Positions 35,386 to 47,482 of a stretch of 64,000 nt of DNA are shown here, in pieces. The translations under genes were made by a program, and so were the position numbers. The stretch's first letter is position 1. Each line of letters begins with the position of its first letter. Below the pieces are notes generated by a model. The model did no database searches and was not told the origin of the DNA. It saw only the letters and a list, made by a program, of their open reading frames with translations. Source of the stretch: Stictocephala bisonia (lineage: Eukaryota; Arthropoda; Insecta; Hemiptera; Membracidae); the NCBI GenBank assembly GCA_035578905.1, contig JAQJVL010000203.1:186001-250000 (forward strand), written 5' to 3'.

Positions 35386-35650
35386 ATGTGTATATATAAT
35401 ACAAATTTATATGCTGTATAAAAACTATTTTGAACAACAATTTGTTAATTTTTAATTCTTTATTTTTAGAACTTTCCGTCAATATTTCCATGTGTGTATA
35501 GTTATAAGATCTGTAGATGGTAACGTTGAATTTCAACTAATCCATTCAACAAATTCCTTTTATTTGCGTAGTGAAGTAAGGACAATTTAAAATATATAGT
35601 TATTTGTGGTACACCTGTATTATATTCCAGTTTGTTTATTTATCAATTTT

Positions 35651-36010
35651 GGTACTCCTGGCGAAATGCTACTGGGGAAAAAGTGTGGAGATTGTAGGTG
35701 ATAAATTCTGAGCTCGGTCCTCTTAACTCCGACACGGCGTCCGTTTAATGGTTGTCATTGACGTGGACACTACTAGAGAAGTCTGGAGTACCATGTTGGT
35801 TGGCTGTCAGTGTTCGGATGTTGTGTAAGATAGTGAACTGAGTATCTGATTTGTCTGTTACCTGAAAATCAGACCAATACTAAGTGGTTCGATGTCCCAT
35901 AGTTGCCTTGCTAGTGGGCCTATAATAAATGGCTCTTTCTAAGAAACAGTCGACCTCAGTAACACTGACTACATTCATTCACTCATATCTTGAAGATCGG
36001 TGTCTTGATA
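35651..36010 (+). mobile_element. tRNA-related SINE-like repeat, copy 2
   Basis: Shares CTGGGGAAAAAGTGT, GGCGTCCGTTTAATGGTTG, a B-box-like GGTTCGATGTCCC, and the end GATCGGTGTCTTGATAA with the other copies. Confidence 0.65.
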
Positions 36011-36825
36011 AGAAATACCATTTAAATTTGTTGAATTTTAATTTATATCAATAGTTTAACAATTGAATGGTAATAGTAGAATATTAAACCGTTCATGCAT
36101 TGAAAAAGACCAAATAAAATCTGAAAGTGCGTTAAAAGAGTCAATATGAGTCCAAAGTGCTAATTTTCATAAAATCACAAATCCCTTGGGCTTCTTAGAT
36201 ACTGCCATTAGGTTAAGTGGTTTATATTAGAAAATTCCATTTTGTGGTGAATCTATTACAGACTGAAGAGACTCTTAATAGATTATACTGTCCCAAGTCT
36301 AGTCCCTTATAGTCTGCTCATCCTGGTTTTCTTCGTAACTTGATTTTAAAAGCTTTATTGAAATTCAGTGTTAATTGTAGGCCAAATGTTTAAACGTATT
36401 CTTGAATAACTTTCTAATGAGCAGGAAATTTTAATTTCAATCATATGAATTAAGTAGGCTACAAAGCAATAGTTGGTTCTTTTATAAAATATTTACTTTC
36501 AGGGTTCCTCATTCAAAGTTACAAAGGGCTTCTTGTGGAGTTATTTTATTATAATAATTACAAATGTTCAACAATGTTAAAAAAACATTCAGAACCAGGA
36601 TTAACCAACAATGAAACTAAATGAGCAATTGTGGTTAAGTAGAAAGCAGAAAGAGCTTAATAGTCCAATATTCACCACATTAATAAAGACTATTTTAATT
36701 TTATTTCAATAATATAATTTAAAGTAATATCGATGAATCATTAATATGAAAAATGGATATATTAATGGTCCAAAATACGTAAGTAAAGAAGAGTCTGTAT
36801 TAAATTTATTGATCCCCTAAAACCT
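36011..36825. other. AT-rich spacer
   Basis: No supported gene or repeat. Confidence 0.5.
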
Positions 36826-38350
36826 CCCAGACCCGAACAGTGCTAATGACCCACCTACCATCTCAGACACGAACAGTGCTAATGACCCACCTACCATCTC
36901 AGACACGAACAGTGCTAATGACCCACCTACCATCTCAGACACGAACAGTGCTAATGACCCACCTACCATCTCAGACACGAACAGTGCTAATGACCCACCT
37001 ACCATCTCAGACACGAACAGTGCTAATGACCCACCTACCATCTCATACACGAACAGTGCTAATGACCCACCTACCATCTCAGACACGAACAGTGCTAATG
37101 ACCCACCTACCATCTCAGACACGAACAGTGCTAATGACCCACCTACCATCTCAGACACGAACAGTGCTAATGACCCACCTACCATCTCAGACACGAACAG
37201 TGCTAATGACCCACCTACCATCTCAGACTCGAACAGTGCTAATGACCCACCTACCCTCCCAGACTCGAACAGTGCTAATGACCCACCTACCCTCCCAGAC
37301 TCGAACAGTGCTAATGACCCACCTACCATCTCAGACACGAACAGTGCTAATGACCCACCTACCCTCCCAGACTCGAACAGTGCTAATGACCCACCTACCC
37401 TCCCAGACTCGAACAGTGCTAATGACCCACCTACCCTCCCAGACTCGAACAGTGCTAATGACCCACCTACCCTCCCAGACTCGAACAGTGCTAATGACCC
37501 ACCTACCCTCCCAGACACGAACAGTGCTTAATGACCCACCTACCCTCCCAGACACGAACAGTGCTAATGACCCACCTACCCTCCCAGACTCGAACAGTTG
37601 CATTAATTCTCTGACCTTCCCAGACACGAACAGTGCTAAAGACCACCCACCATCTCAGACACGAACAGTGCTAATGACCCACCTACCCTCCCAGACTCGA
37701 ACAGTTGCATTAATTCTCTGACCTTCCTAGACACGAACAGTGCTAATGACCTACCCACCCTCCCAGACACAAACAGTGCTAATGACCCACCTACCCTCCA
37801 CAAGCAAGAACAGTACTACTTACCCACCTTTCCTCCCAAACACGAACAGTGGTATTGATTCTCCGACTCCCAGACACGAACAGTGGTATTGACCCACCCA
37901 CCCTCCACAAGCATTAACACTTTTATTTACCCACCTACCCTCCCAGACACGAACAGTGGAATTGATTCTCCAACTCTCCCAAACACGAACAGTTCCATTG
38001 ATTCTCCGACTCTACCAGACACGAACAGTGGCATTGATTCTTCGACTGTCCCATACATGAACATTGCTATTGACCACTTACTATCCCTAACACTAACAAT
38101 GGAATTGATTCTCCGACCGTCCTAGACACGAACAGTGGAATTGATTCTCCGATTCCCCAAGACATGAACAGTGATATTGACCCACCCACCCTCCTAGACA
38201 CGGACATTGCTATTGACACACCCATCTTCCCAGACATCAACAGAGACATTGATCCACCCACCCTCTCATACCCGAACAATGGTATTGGCCCCACCGATCT
38301 ACTAGACTCGCACAGTAGTAATGACCAACACACCCACCTAGACACGTATA
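36826..38350. repeat. 36-bp minisatellite array, CTCCCAGACACGAACAG variant
   Basis: The most regular array: nearly identical 36-bp units AATGACCCACCTACC[AT/CT]CTC then AGACACGAACAGTGCT from 36828 to about 37527 (19 units). They are followed by increasingly diverged units to 38350. The long open frames on both strands (12-residue period) follow from the unit length. It is a distinct subfamily of the family at 11244, 34974, 40548 and 51350. Confidence 0.95.
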
Positions 38351-39835
38351 GTTGTGCTCATAACAATCATTGATTTTGTTCAGCTGTAAACTTGCTTGTT
38401 TTCCTCAAGTGCTACGATATAGGTAATGGTAAGTTAATAGGTTGGATGTTACCACAACGTGCGGCAAGTTAGGTACAAAGCGGACCTAGCGCCGTTCCCT
38501 GCTAACACATCCCAGAAGCCACGTTAATTTTATAAACTTGGCAGACGTTACAGAGTGGAAACAGAACTCCCAATTAACCCTCTCAAGTTACCCTCACATA
38601 AAGTAGGGCGTGATACAAAAACACACTTCATTGGGCTGTCCATTTAATTTGACATTTTATATTTGTGGGATAACATATACAGTATATTTGTTTAATAATC
38701 GAAATATTTCTACATTGTTAATAACATTGAAACTACTGTTGGTATGATTAGTTTGCAGACCTAAGCATTTCTAATAGTTTCTGGTCTTTTTAACCTAAAT
38801 GAGATTTCACTAATAAATTAACTGATGAAACAATGAAATTAATTCCTTTAATATTACATCCCACAAAATAAATTACAATTTTAGGAATGTCACTGCCACA
38901 TTAACAAGTTGAATGACAATATTGTAGATAATACAGGGTGATTGGCACCTATTGTGAATATTGTTTACTCAACTTATTAAGTGTTTAAAAAAAATAATAA
39001 TGACAAATCCATTGGCACATACCTCCGAGATGACTTCGTCTTGTATTTAAGCTATCTAAATTGATAAAAGTAACAAAATTAAAAAATTAACAATATTTTG
39101 GTTTTTACAAAAATCTAAGTAATTAATGTACCAAAGAGCCTCTGTTAGTATCATTAAAAAAAAAGCTGAATATTTATTTTGGTGGGGTGACAACTCACAG
39201 GTCGTCACGTTCAGATTTATGAAAGCCAAAACACTCCAGAATCTTTAAAATTTATCAGTGTCAGTTTTAAACCAGAGGCAATAAGTATATTGTCCTGTTG
39301 TAGAGCCTCAAATGACATATTGTAACATTTAACCAAGCATTTAGTTAAACATTAACTGTTCTTGTATTTCCATAAATGACGGAATCACGATAACGTCAAA
39401 GTATTAACTTGAAATATGTTCCAACCTAAAAGATGGTGGCCAGATGTATTCGAACAGCTTAGTGTGTACATAGTTACACTGATACGGCGTGCTTTAGTGC
39501 TCAGTCGTAATAAATCGGTTGACGTTTAGAGTACGACAGATGGAGACATTACGCTCGAGTGCGATGTGTCAAGAGTCATGATATTGCGCTTGGTGGAGAA
39601 CGAATGTAATCCGTTAATGCCGATAGTAGTTCCCGGGAAATTAATGTTCCCTCGTTTCTCAAATTATTGCACAATGTCATGTCAACTCATATTTCTCAGC
39701 GATCATCAATCAAAAATGACGTAAATCATGTTGGGATAGGTTCTTAAGCAATTTACACTTTTATCAATGGTATTAAGAGTTATTTGATAAAAAATCTAAC
39801 GACGAAACTCTGCTACTTCTATGTATTAAGTCGGC
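38351..39835. other. non-coding stretch
   Basis: No gene supported. ATACAGGGTGATTGGCACC at 38931 looks like a transposon left end of the TACAGGGTG type, but no matching right end was found. Confidence 0.45.
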
Positions 39836-39970
39836 ACTGGTGACACAGTGCTGTAATCCAGCTAATTGGGGAAAAAGTGTTTGGGAGATTTTAGGGGATA
39901 TATTCCATGCTCGGTTAGTACAATAGACTTATCTAGTAGCATTCACGTCGATGGCAACCTTAACATCGAA
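39836..39970 (+). mobile_element. SINE-like repeat, 5' fragment
   Basis: GCTGTAATCCAGCTAATTGG, GGAAAAAGTGT and GCTCGGTTAG match the 5' part of the copies at 33191 and 35651; the 3' part is missing. Confidence 0.5.
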
Positions 39971-40044
39971 TATTACCCCGATGGTAATCTACTATGTCAC
40001 ATCGTAGACATAGTACCCAGTGAACAGTAATATGTTATGTACAG

Positions 40045-40290
40045 TAATATATTACTGTACGTGTATGGGTGGGCAGGTGGGTCAACACCACTGTACATGT
40101 ATGGGTGGGCAGGTGGGTCAACACCACAGTACGTGTATGGGCGGACGGGTGGGTCAACACCACAATACATGAATGAGCGAGCGGGAGGGTCAACACCACA
40201 GTATTTGGGTGGGCGGGTGGGTCAATACCACTGTAGTGTATGGGTGGGCAGCTGAGTGTGTCTGCTAGTGAATGTGTGTGGGTGGGTTTA
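40045..40290 (-). repeat. 36-bp minisatellite array (reverse)
   Basis: About six units of ACTGTACGTGTATGGGTGGG plus CAGGTGGGTCAACACC, the reverse orientation of the arrays at 11244 and 36826. Confidence 0.9.
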
Positions 40291-40547
40291 TTACCAATGT
40301 GCATGTATGGATGGAACATTTCCACTGTACATGACAATTTTGGTCATTACCATTTCGCGTATGGGTGGGTCATTACTAGTGGAGTGGGCGGGAGGATATC
40401 AGTAGCGTGAATAATTGTATACGAAAAGAAAACCTTGTGAGTTGCTCAGAGATATGTTTTTAAAGTGAAGCACATTCCACACACATAATGTTTTATCATT
40501 AACTGGCCACTTGTTGCATATTAAATATTTCAATTTTGGTAATCACC

Positions 40548-41222
40548 GTACGTATATGAGTGGGCGAGTGGGTTAATACCACTGTACGTGTATGGGTGGG
40601 CAGGTGGGTTAATGCCACCGTACGTATATGAGTGGGCGGGTGGGTTAATGCCACCGTACGTATATGAGTGGGCGAGTGGGTTAATACCACTGTACGTGTA
40701 TGGATGGGCAGGTGGGTTAATGCCACCGTACGTATATGAGTGGGCGGGTGGGTTAATGCCACCGTACGGGTATGGGCGGGCGGGTGGTTAATGCCACCGT
40801 ACGTATATGAGTGGGCGAGTGGGTTAATACCACTGTACGTGTATGGGTGGGCGAGTGGGTTAATGCCACCGTACGTATATGAGTGGGCGGGTGGGTTAAT
40901 GCCACCGTACGTATATGAGTGGGCGAGTGGGTTAATACCACTGTACGTGTATGGGTGGGCGAGTGGGTTAATGCCACCGTACGTATATGAGTGGGCGAGT
41001 GGGTTAATACCACTGTATGTGTATGGGTGGGCGGGTGGGTTAATGCCACCGTACGTGTATGGGTGGGCGGTTGGGTTAATGCCACCGTACATATATGAGT
41101 GGGCGGGTGGGTTAATGCCACCGTACCTGTATGGGTTAGGTTAGGTTATTTAATACCACGTACGTGTATATTTAATACCACCGTACGTGTATGGGTGGGC
41201 GGGCGGGTATTAACCCACTGTA
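40548..41222 (-). repeat. 36-bp minisatellite array (reverse), G4-prone
   Basis: About 18 units. Two types alternate: CACCGTACGTATATGAGTGG and CACTGTACGTGTATGGGTGG, each followed by GCGGGTGGGTTAATGC or similar. At 41023-41042 four G3 runs are separated by single bases, a canonical G-quadruplex sequence. A GGTTAGGTTAGG telomere-like pair lies at 41134-41146. Confidence 0.95.
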
Positions 41223-41699
41223 TAATCAAGCTACAAGAATTATGCTTGAAATAGGTAAATTCTTCATAAGTTCATTCATTGGCTACATAGTTTTATTTTT
41301 GCCGGTGTTTATAGTATCAAAGGAAAGGAAGTGATTTAAACAATTATAATAAAAAATCGTAATTGGATTATTAAACAAACATTTTAAACCATGAGTATAA
41401 CACGTTTTTTAGGCGAATGCTGTCTTTACTACCTGCATACTGAGTCCGTTTTGCTTTAGGCACTGCTACTGTTTAGTATCTTAATGTAAATTGAACTGAT
41501 TGAGTTGACGTGGTCATATTAAGAAAGTAGTTCGTTTTCCATTCCCGCCATTTTTGTAGGAGGGGCGACTGTAAGTGATAGTGTTATGTGGTTAGCCATA
41601 AAAGTGCACGATTATGTAGTCTTTCAGCACTAAACATGTTAGTTAGCAGATTTATATGGTACCTGAGTAAAACGTAATCAGCCCATAAACAAATTGATC
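41223..41699. other. AT-rich spacer
   Basis: Nothing recognised. Confidence 0.5.
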
Positions 41700-42030
41700 A
41701 TGGGTGACTACCTAAGTAGGCCAATAGCTACTCAAGTTGGTCACAACTAACCAACTAGGTCCTTGATTACCCAACTTCATCATTGGCTATCCAAATTCAT
41801 TAGGGATGGCTATCCAAGCTGATAAGTGGCTACCCAAATTAATCACAGTTGTCTACCTAAGTTGATTACAGGCTATCCAAGAAGGTCAGTGGCTACTCAA
41901 GTTAATCATTGGATACCAAAATTGATCAGTTGCTAACAATGTTTATCAATAGTGGCTACCCAGATTGATCACAGGCAACCCAAGGTTACAGGCTACCAAA
42001 GTTGATCATTGGCTATTTACGTAGTTTAAT
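41700..42030. repeat. degenerate minisatellite, GGCTACCCAAGTTGATCA type
   Basis: Irregular units of about 20-25 bp built on GGCTACCCAAGTTGATCATT. The same motif forms a second array at 56410-56645, so this is a dispersed minisatellite. Confidence 0.8.
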
Positions 42031-42149
42031 ACTTCTTATGTTGTTGAGTGGTTAACCAAATTGATCACAGTTGTCTAAATTAGTTGGCCTTACTTGGAAC
42101 CACAAATCATGGCCTGGTTGTCTCCCTGGAATAGTTTGCAAGAAGATAA

Positions 42150-42203
42150 CTACAACATCCATGTGGATGGTACAACATGGATACATACACATGGATGTTG
42201 TAG
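42150..42203. repeat. 15-bp inverted repeat
   Basis: CTACAACATCCATGT at 42150-42164 and its exact complement at 42189-42203. A second, overlapping inverted pair (CAACATGGATAC/GTATCCATGTTG) is nested with it. Confidence 0.85.
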
Positions 42204-42219
42204 TATCCATGTTGGATCC

Positions 42220-42471
42220 TAGTCAAGGTTCAGATAGGTATAGGGAAGAGAACTGAGTGTCAGACTTGTCAGTTGGCTGAAAATCAGACCAATACTACGT
42301 GGTTCGGATTCCACGTAAAGCTGTAGGTCCTATAGTTAACCTGGCTATTGGGCTATAAATAAAATATTCTTTCTGAGTTAAGTAGAACTCAGATAGTAAC
42401 AATGACTACACTCGTTCATCTACACTCGTTCACCCCTCATATTCGCCCATATCTCTACGATCGGCGTCTTA
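42220..42471 (+). mobile_element. tRNA-related SINE-like repeat, copy 3
   Basis: A-box-like TTGTCAGTTGG (42265-42276) and B-box-like GGTTCGGATTCC (42301-42312) lie about 25 bp apart, as in a pol III promoter. The body contains AACAATGACTACACTCG and the end is CTCTACGATCGGCGTCTTA. Confidence 0.65.
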
Positions 42472-43709
42472 GAAATGAATTTTTCACATGCCTTTGCCAA
42501 AATACTGCTTAGTTTGAATTTTCCATTTGGACTAAAAATAAATCCATCTTTATTATCGGATTTAATTTTAAATTATTGTTACCCTTACTTACTTTGATCG
42601 TTAGAATAAATGAGTTATAATAAATAACTTAGCTCTTTATTTGAATGCTTAATTTCAGGATTTTTTTACAATAGTTCTGTTTTAATACCCAGTTTTTACA
42701 TACTATACTGTTTTATACTATATTACATTTGTCAATAATGTCTTACATTTAGATTGTAGCTTCCTCATTTATTTAACCATTTAGGACGAATTATTTACAA
42801 TGTTATTTTAACCACCAAACTGTTTGTAAACTCAAAACTGTATTGTATGAATTATTGTAATGTGTGTTGAAATTACATAACAGCATATTGATCATAAATT
42901 GTTTGTGGTTTTATTTTTAAATCAATGTTAAAAAATTTATATAATTTAATAAACGTTAATATGATGGATCTATATTTGATTTAATGCGTTTTTTCGGTTG
43001 TTATGGAAAACATAGATTTTAGAAAGGTTTTTTTTTAGAACATCAATCTGTATTCTGTTTAGTTTGTGTTATTGGTACATCGACAGTTGCGACTGATACA
43101 AACATCGATTTTCTCCTTCCGATGCTCGCTCATCCCTCCCCCTCACTATCACAATATATTCGATCATAAGGATCTCTCTCCGATGCTCGCTCATCCCTCC
43201 CCCTCACTATCACAATATATTCAATCATAAGGATCTCTCTACTAAACTTAAAGCGAATTATAAGGCCTTACTAAAAGAGTAATGTAGGCCTTGCAAGAAA
43301 TTTAATCAAGTTTAAACTACGCTACCTTGGTTTGACAAGGTTCTAACTGACATTTTTGCTAATTATGGTGTTTTCACTCAATATAACTAAGTTTATGTTT
43401 CTCTATGTGTTGCACTGGTTTTTATTTCTCTATGTAAAATAATAACAGATTTAGAACAGTGACAAAGTTCCAACTGCAAGAAAAACAAACTAATATTTGG
43501 TGTGACAAGGTTCCAACTGAACATTTTTGGTGGTATATGATCAGCTGATCAAATTGAAAAAAGAGAAACTCTGTCTTAGTTTGTTATGGTAATGAGAGGT
43601 AATGTTTGTTTGATTATTTATTACTTGGTGTAAGCATGGAAGTAAGCATTAAGTTATAATTGACAGTAAAATACAAAATTCATCATTTAACAATAACTTA
43701 AATGACGAA

Positions 43710-45780
43710 ATGTCTGATGCTAGTTTGAGTAGTATGAGTGATTTGTTTGGTGACAACTCAGAAGATGATTATGTATTACCTACATCAGAAGATGATTCAG
43801 ATGAAGAATATGAAGAATGCACAATTTTATCCAAATCCAGGTAAGATTTTGTTTTATATTTGTTATGTTTTAATAAATCAAATACAACGTTTCAATTTTG
43901 TATTCATTTGTCTGGCTAGTGAAACAAAATATAAAAGTATACACACTGTCAAAATAGAATAGCCTAGGCCTCGGCCCATTATTTAATTTATTCCTGTAAA
44001 CGTATAAACCATGAAGGTTATCCTATAGATCAACATTGTTACAACTTGTTTGTTATTTTGTCGACTAGAAAGATTAAATGTTTTATATCATATGAATAAT
44101 GATTGTAATTAGGCTTACATCATTTCGTTTATTAGTAGTGAATGAACGTTTGTGTCAATGACTTTAAAACAATGGTTTTTAAATGACTATACTTATTTTT
44201 TATTTTATTTTCAGAAAAAGGAAAAGATGTCTTCAAATATGTGGTCCGAGGAAAAAAAACTGTCTTATACATTCACTACTCCAACATCCACTGAGGGGCC
44301 TATTTCACAAATAGAAGATATCAACCAAGAGGAGGCAGGGACCCAGTGTTCAGAAGCTATAATCCCTATTACCGTGAATGGACAGAAGATTCAGGTGTGT
44401 AAGAGTTTTTACCTTGGCACTCTGGATATATCACAGAAACCGGTTTATAATGCACACTTGTCCAAAAACAAAGAAACAAACACACCTCAACCAGATAAAA
44501 GAGGTCAATCATGCAGCAGTAGAAGAACACCTACTGGTGACCCTACTTTTGCACGGGAACATATTGAAAGCATCCCAAAGGTTGAGTCTCACTATTGTCG
44601 GTCTAGAAACAAACGAGAATACTTGGGATCAAATTTGAGTATTTAAAAATTATATGACCTTTATCTTGAAAAGTGTAACGATACATCAACTGTCCCTGTC
44701 AAACTCTCCATGTATAACAAAATATTTGTTACGGAGTACAACTTAGGTTTTCATCAACCTAAAAGCAACCGCTGTGATTTGTGTGAGAAATTCAAAATGG
44801 CAGAGAAAACTGGTACATTATCTGTAGATCTAAATGAAGAGTATAATGCCCACATAATTGAGAAAACCGCAATGTGTGAAGAAGCCAAAAGGGATAAGGA
44901 CTCTAAAACTCCTGTTCTATTTTTCGACTTAGAAAATGTCATCAATTGCCCACTAGCTGCGATAAGCTCTTTTTTTTATTCAAGGAAATTAAATGTTTAC
45001 AACATGACAGCTGTGTACAGAGTTACAAACCAGGTTTACTGCGCTATTTGGACAGAAACCATGGCTGGTAGGGAGGGCAACGACATCGCTAGTGCAGTAA
45101 GAAAGATTCTCGATGTGGTAGCTGAAGAGAATAACTTATCAAACTTGACTACATGGTCAGATTCATGTGTCCCCCAAAACCGAAATTCGATGATGTCCTA
45201 TGCCATGATGGACTTCCTTAAGGAACATGAGGAAATAAACTCTGTCACTATGAAGTATTCTATGCCAGGACATTCATGCGTTCAGCTGGTAGATAATGCT
45301 CATAGCTTGATAGAGAAAGCAATGAAAAAATCTGAATTTTACTCTCCAGTCGGATTAATAAGAGTAGTGAAGCAAGCTAACGTCAAAAAACCGTTCCGAA
45401 TAATTCAGATGAAAGAATCAGATTTTAAAGACTTTTCAGGAATTTCAAAGTTGATGAACTACAAAAGTGTACCGTTCACAAAAGTTGCTCAGTTACATTT
45501 TACACATACCTATCACGAAGTTGAGTTCAAGACTACCCATTTGGCTTTTGAACCTGTGAACCTAGGAAATCTCAAGTGCAAGGAATTCACTCCTAAAAGA
45601 AATTGCAGTGCAAAGAGTAAACAGTCAAATGTGCCTACAACTAGTGTGTTCGACTTAAACCCTAAAGTTGATAAAAACAAAGGATATATAAGCGATTTGA
45701 AGAAAAAAGACATCAAAAACATGTTGCCTCTTATGCCACTACAGGATAGGGACTACTTCAAAGTGGTTTTAAAGATTTGA
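43710..45780 (+). pseudogene. DUF7869-like RNase H-fold protein of the transposon
   Basis: Exon 1 (43710-43840) encodes an acidic N-terminus (MSDASLSSMSDLFGD...) and ends at a perfect CAG|GTAAGA donor. A TTTTATTTTCAG acceptor leads into exon 2 at 44215. Exon 2 carries a short basic region, a VCKSFYLGTL block, SHYCRSRNKREYL, a C-x2-C pair in NRCDLCEKF, and a core with Asp 44926 (FFDLENV), Asp 45160 (WSDSCVPQNRN) and Asp 45292/Glu 45313 (VDNAHSLIE). That core looks like an RNase H/DDE-type catalytic centre. The family is multicopy in arthropods and known to me only as an uncharacterised domain (DUF7869, from memory). Defects: one TAA at 44644-44646 with the frame unchanged after it, and a phase mismatch at the exon junction. 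A transposase role is inferred from position. Confidence 0.65.
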
Positions 45781-46399
45781 TTAAAGTACATGATTCTTGT
45801 AAGCAGAAAAAGTTTCTGTAATATGCTATACTTTTTTAACCTATAGAATTAATTTTGTACTATTGTCCATACAGATGTTGTGTATCTTTTTATGCTGTGT
45901 TTTATTTAATTTGTTCTTAAAAAATAAATAAGATTGTATGTGTAAAAGAGTTTCAGTTTAATTGTTTACGTTTACCTTTAACTTAGTCTTTTAAAGATAA
46001 CCATATAGGCCTACAAGTAAACGATTTTCAAGACCTCCAGTGTGATGTACGGTAAATTTTTTGGTTTAAGAGTACAAAATAATGTTGTATACTATATTTA
46101 TAGGCAACAATTTAGTTTTAAAAAATATTTTTGGTTTTAGCTATCTAAAAAAGTAGGGTTAAACTGACAGCTTTTCTTGAAGTTAGCCTTTTATTTAGTT
46201 TGACAGAGGTTCAAGTGCACATAGAACCTTGTCAGTCTGAGAATAAGTCATTGGGAAAGTGACAAGGTTCTAACTGTATTTTACTTATTTTATTACTGAT
46301 ATAAACATGTTAAAAAATAAAAAAGATAACATATTTTCTTAAAGTAATAATTATCACTAGTGTATGTGCCAACAATCAAAAATAAATTCCTATTAATAA

Positions 46400-46989
46400 T
46401 AGAGATGGGTAACTCCGGAGTGAACGACAACAAAGGAACTACTCCGGTTAAGGAGTTACAGCTCCAACTCCGAGTGCTAGTGCGGAACTAGTTCATTTCG
46501 GAACTAGAATAAATGAGTATTATATGTCATAAATATACGCATATAAAATATACAATACTTTACTTTCTGCTGGAAAATTCCTAAGATATCCATACTTTTC
46601 TTTGTAAAATAATTAAATAAAATACACAAATCAAATCGTTAGCTGGATATAACCTAAAAATCATATGTTAGTTTCTATCTTTTTGGAACTATCAACAGAA
46701 AGGAGTGAGAACGAGATGCGCGCGCAACCACTGTTAGAGCGGCTGCAGTGTCGACGTATCTCTCCCCACTCCATGGAACTAACATAGTTCCGGAGTTGTT
46801 GGAACGATCAAAACAAAGGAGTGAAGTACGTGATGCGCGCGCATCCACTCGGAGCGACTCACTTGAGCTTCGCTCCACGTTGAACTGGAACGACGTTCGG
46901 AGTTGGAACTACTCCGCGGAACTAGTTCCGAGTCATTATAACTCCGGAGTGAACTAACTCCGTCTGATGAACTACATTTCCCATCCCTA
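46400..46989. mobile_element. hAT-type MITE nested in the transposon
   Basis: Left end TAGAGATGGGTAACTCC, right end (inverted) TAGGGATGGGAAATG, flanked by the perfect 8-bp duplication ATTAATAA (46392-46399, 46990-46997). The interior is dense in ACTCCGGAGT and GGAACTA motifs in both orientations. No coding. Its ends share TAGNGATGGG with the MITE at 12783 but the interiors differ. Confidence 0.93.
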
Positions 46990-47482
46990 ATTAATAATAG
47001 AAATAGAGCAATTTAAAACTTTGACAAGGTTTTTCTCAAAACAAGCTGATGGTCAGTTAGAACCTTGTCAAACCAAGGTAGCGAAAGTGACAACGATAAT
47101 CTATTAAAGCCTAATTGAAAGTTTACAAAGTGTAATTGAAATAACTATTACTATTATGACTGAGTTGTTAAATATTTAAATTGGTGTTTTAGTAATTCAA
47201 TAAATTGCTCTGACTTTTTATTGTTGTGTACTGAAATAAACCTAACTTTGCATTATTTATCGACTTTTATTTTAAACTATAAACGTACAAATGAGTTCAA
47301 AATCGTTAAAAATTATTAATTTTTACAAAAAGTTCACAATAGTACCTGCTGCTACCTAGGTGGGTTTGTTGATAGAAATATTGTAGTAGTTCCGACGGTT
47401 GCCATTAGATCGCAGCGCAGTAATTGTCATATACTGAACTACACCCGCTGGCCGCTAGGCACGCTGTATCACATAGAACTAG

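Larger units (their letters stand above)
43320..47083 (+). mobile_element. DNA transposon with RNase H-like gene, unassigned superfamily
   Basis: Perfect 32-bp terminal inverted repeats (43320-43351 and 47052-47083) start CGCTACCTTGGTTTGACAAG. The motif TGACAAGGTTC(T/C)AACTG, which forms the inner TIR, recurs inside both ends: 43459, 43503, 46201, 46260 and 47022, and inverted at 46222. This is typical of transposase-binding arrays. The centre carries a spliced gene. I see no convincing target-site duplication. A 590-bp hAT-type MITE sits in the right end. I cannot assign a known superfamily. Confidence 0.88.
42732..47482 (+). repeat. dispersed repeat, copy split by a transposon
   Basis: Left part 42732-43319 and right part 47084-47482 align collinearly with the uninterrupted copy at 15293-16349. 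The gap is exactly the TIR-bounded element 43320-47083, which proves that the element is an insertion. Confidence 0.85.

Noticed and set aside
36840..37721. 293-codon repeat protein (LMTHLPSQTRTV)
   Set aside because: It follows from a 36-bp tandem unit; both strands are equally open, which argues against coding.
46675..46957. Two opposed frames of about 68 codons
   Set aside because: They lie in the palindrome-rich interior of a hAT-type MITE.
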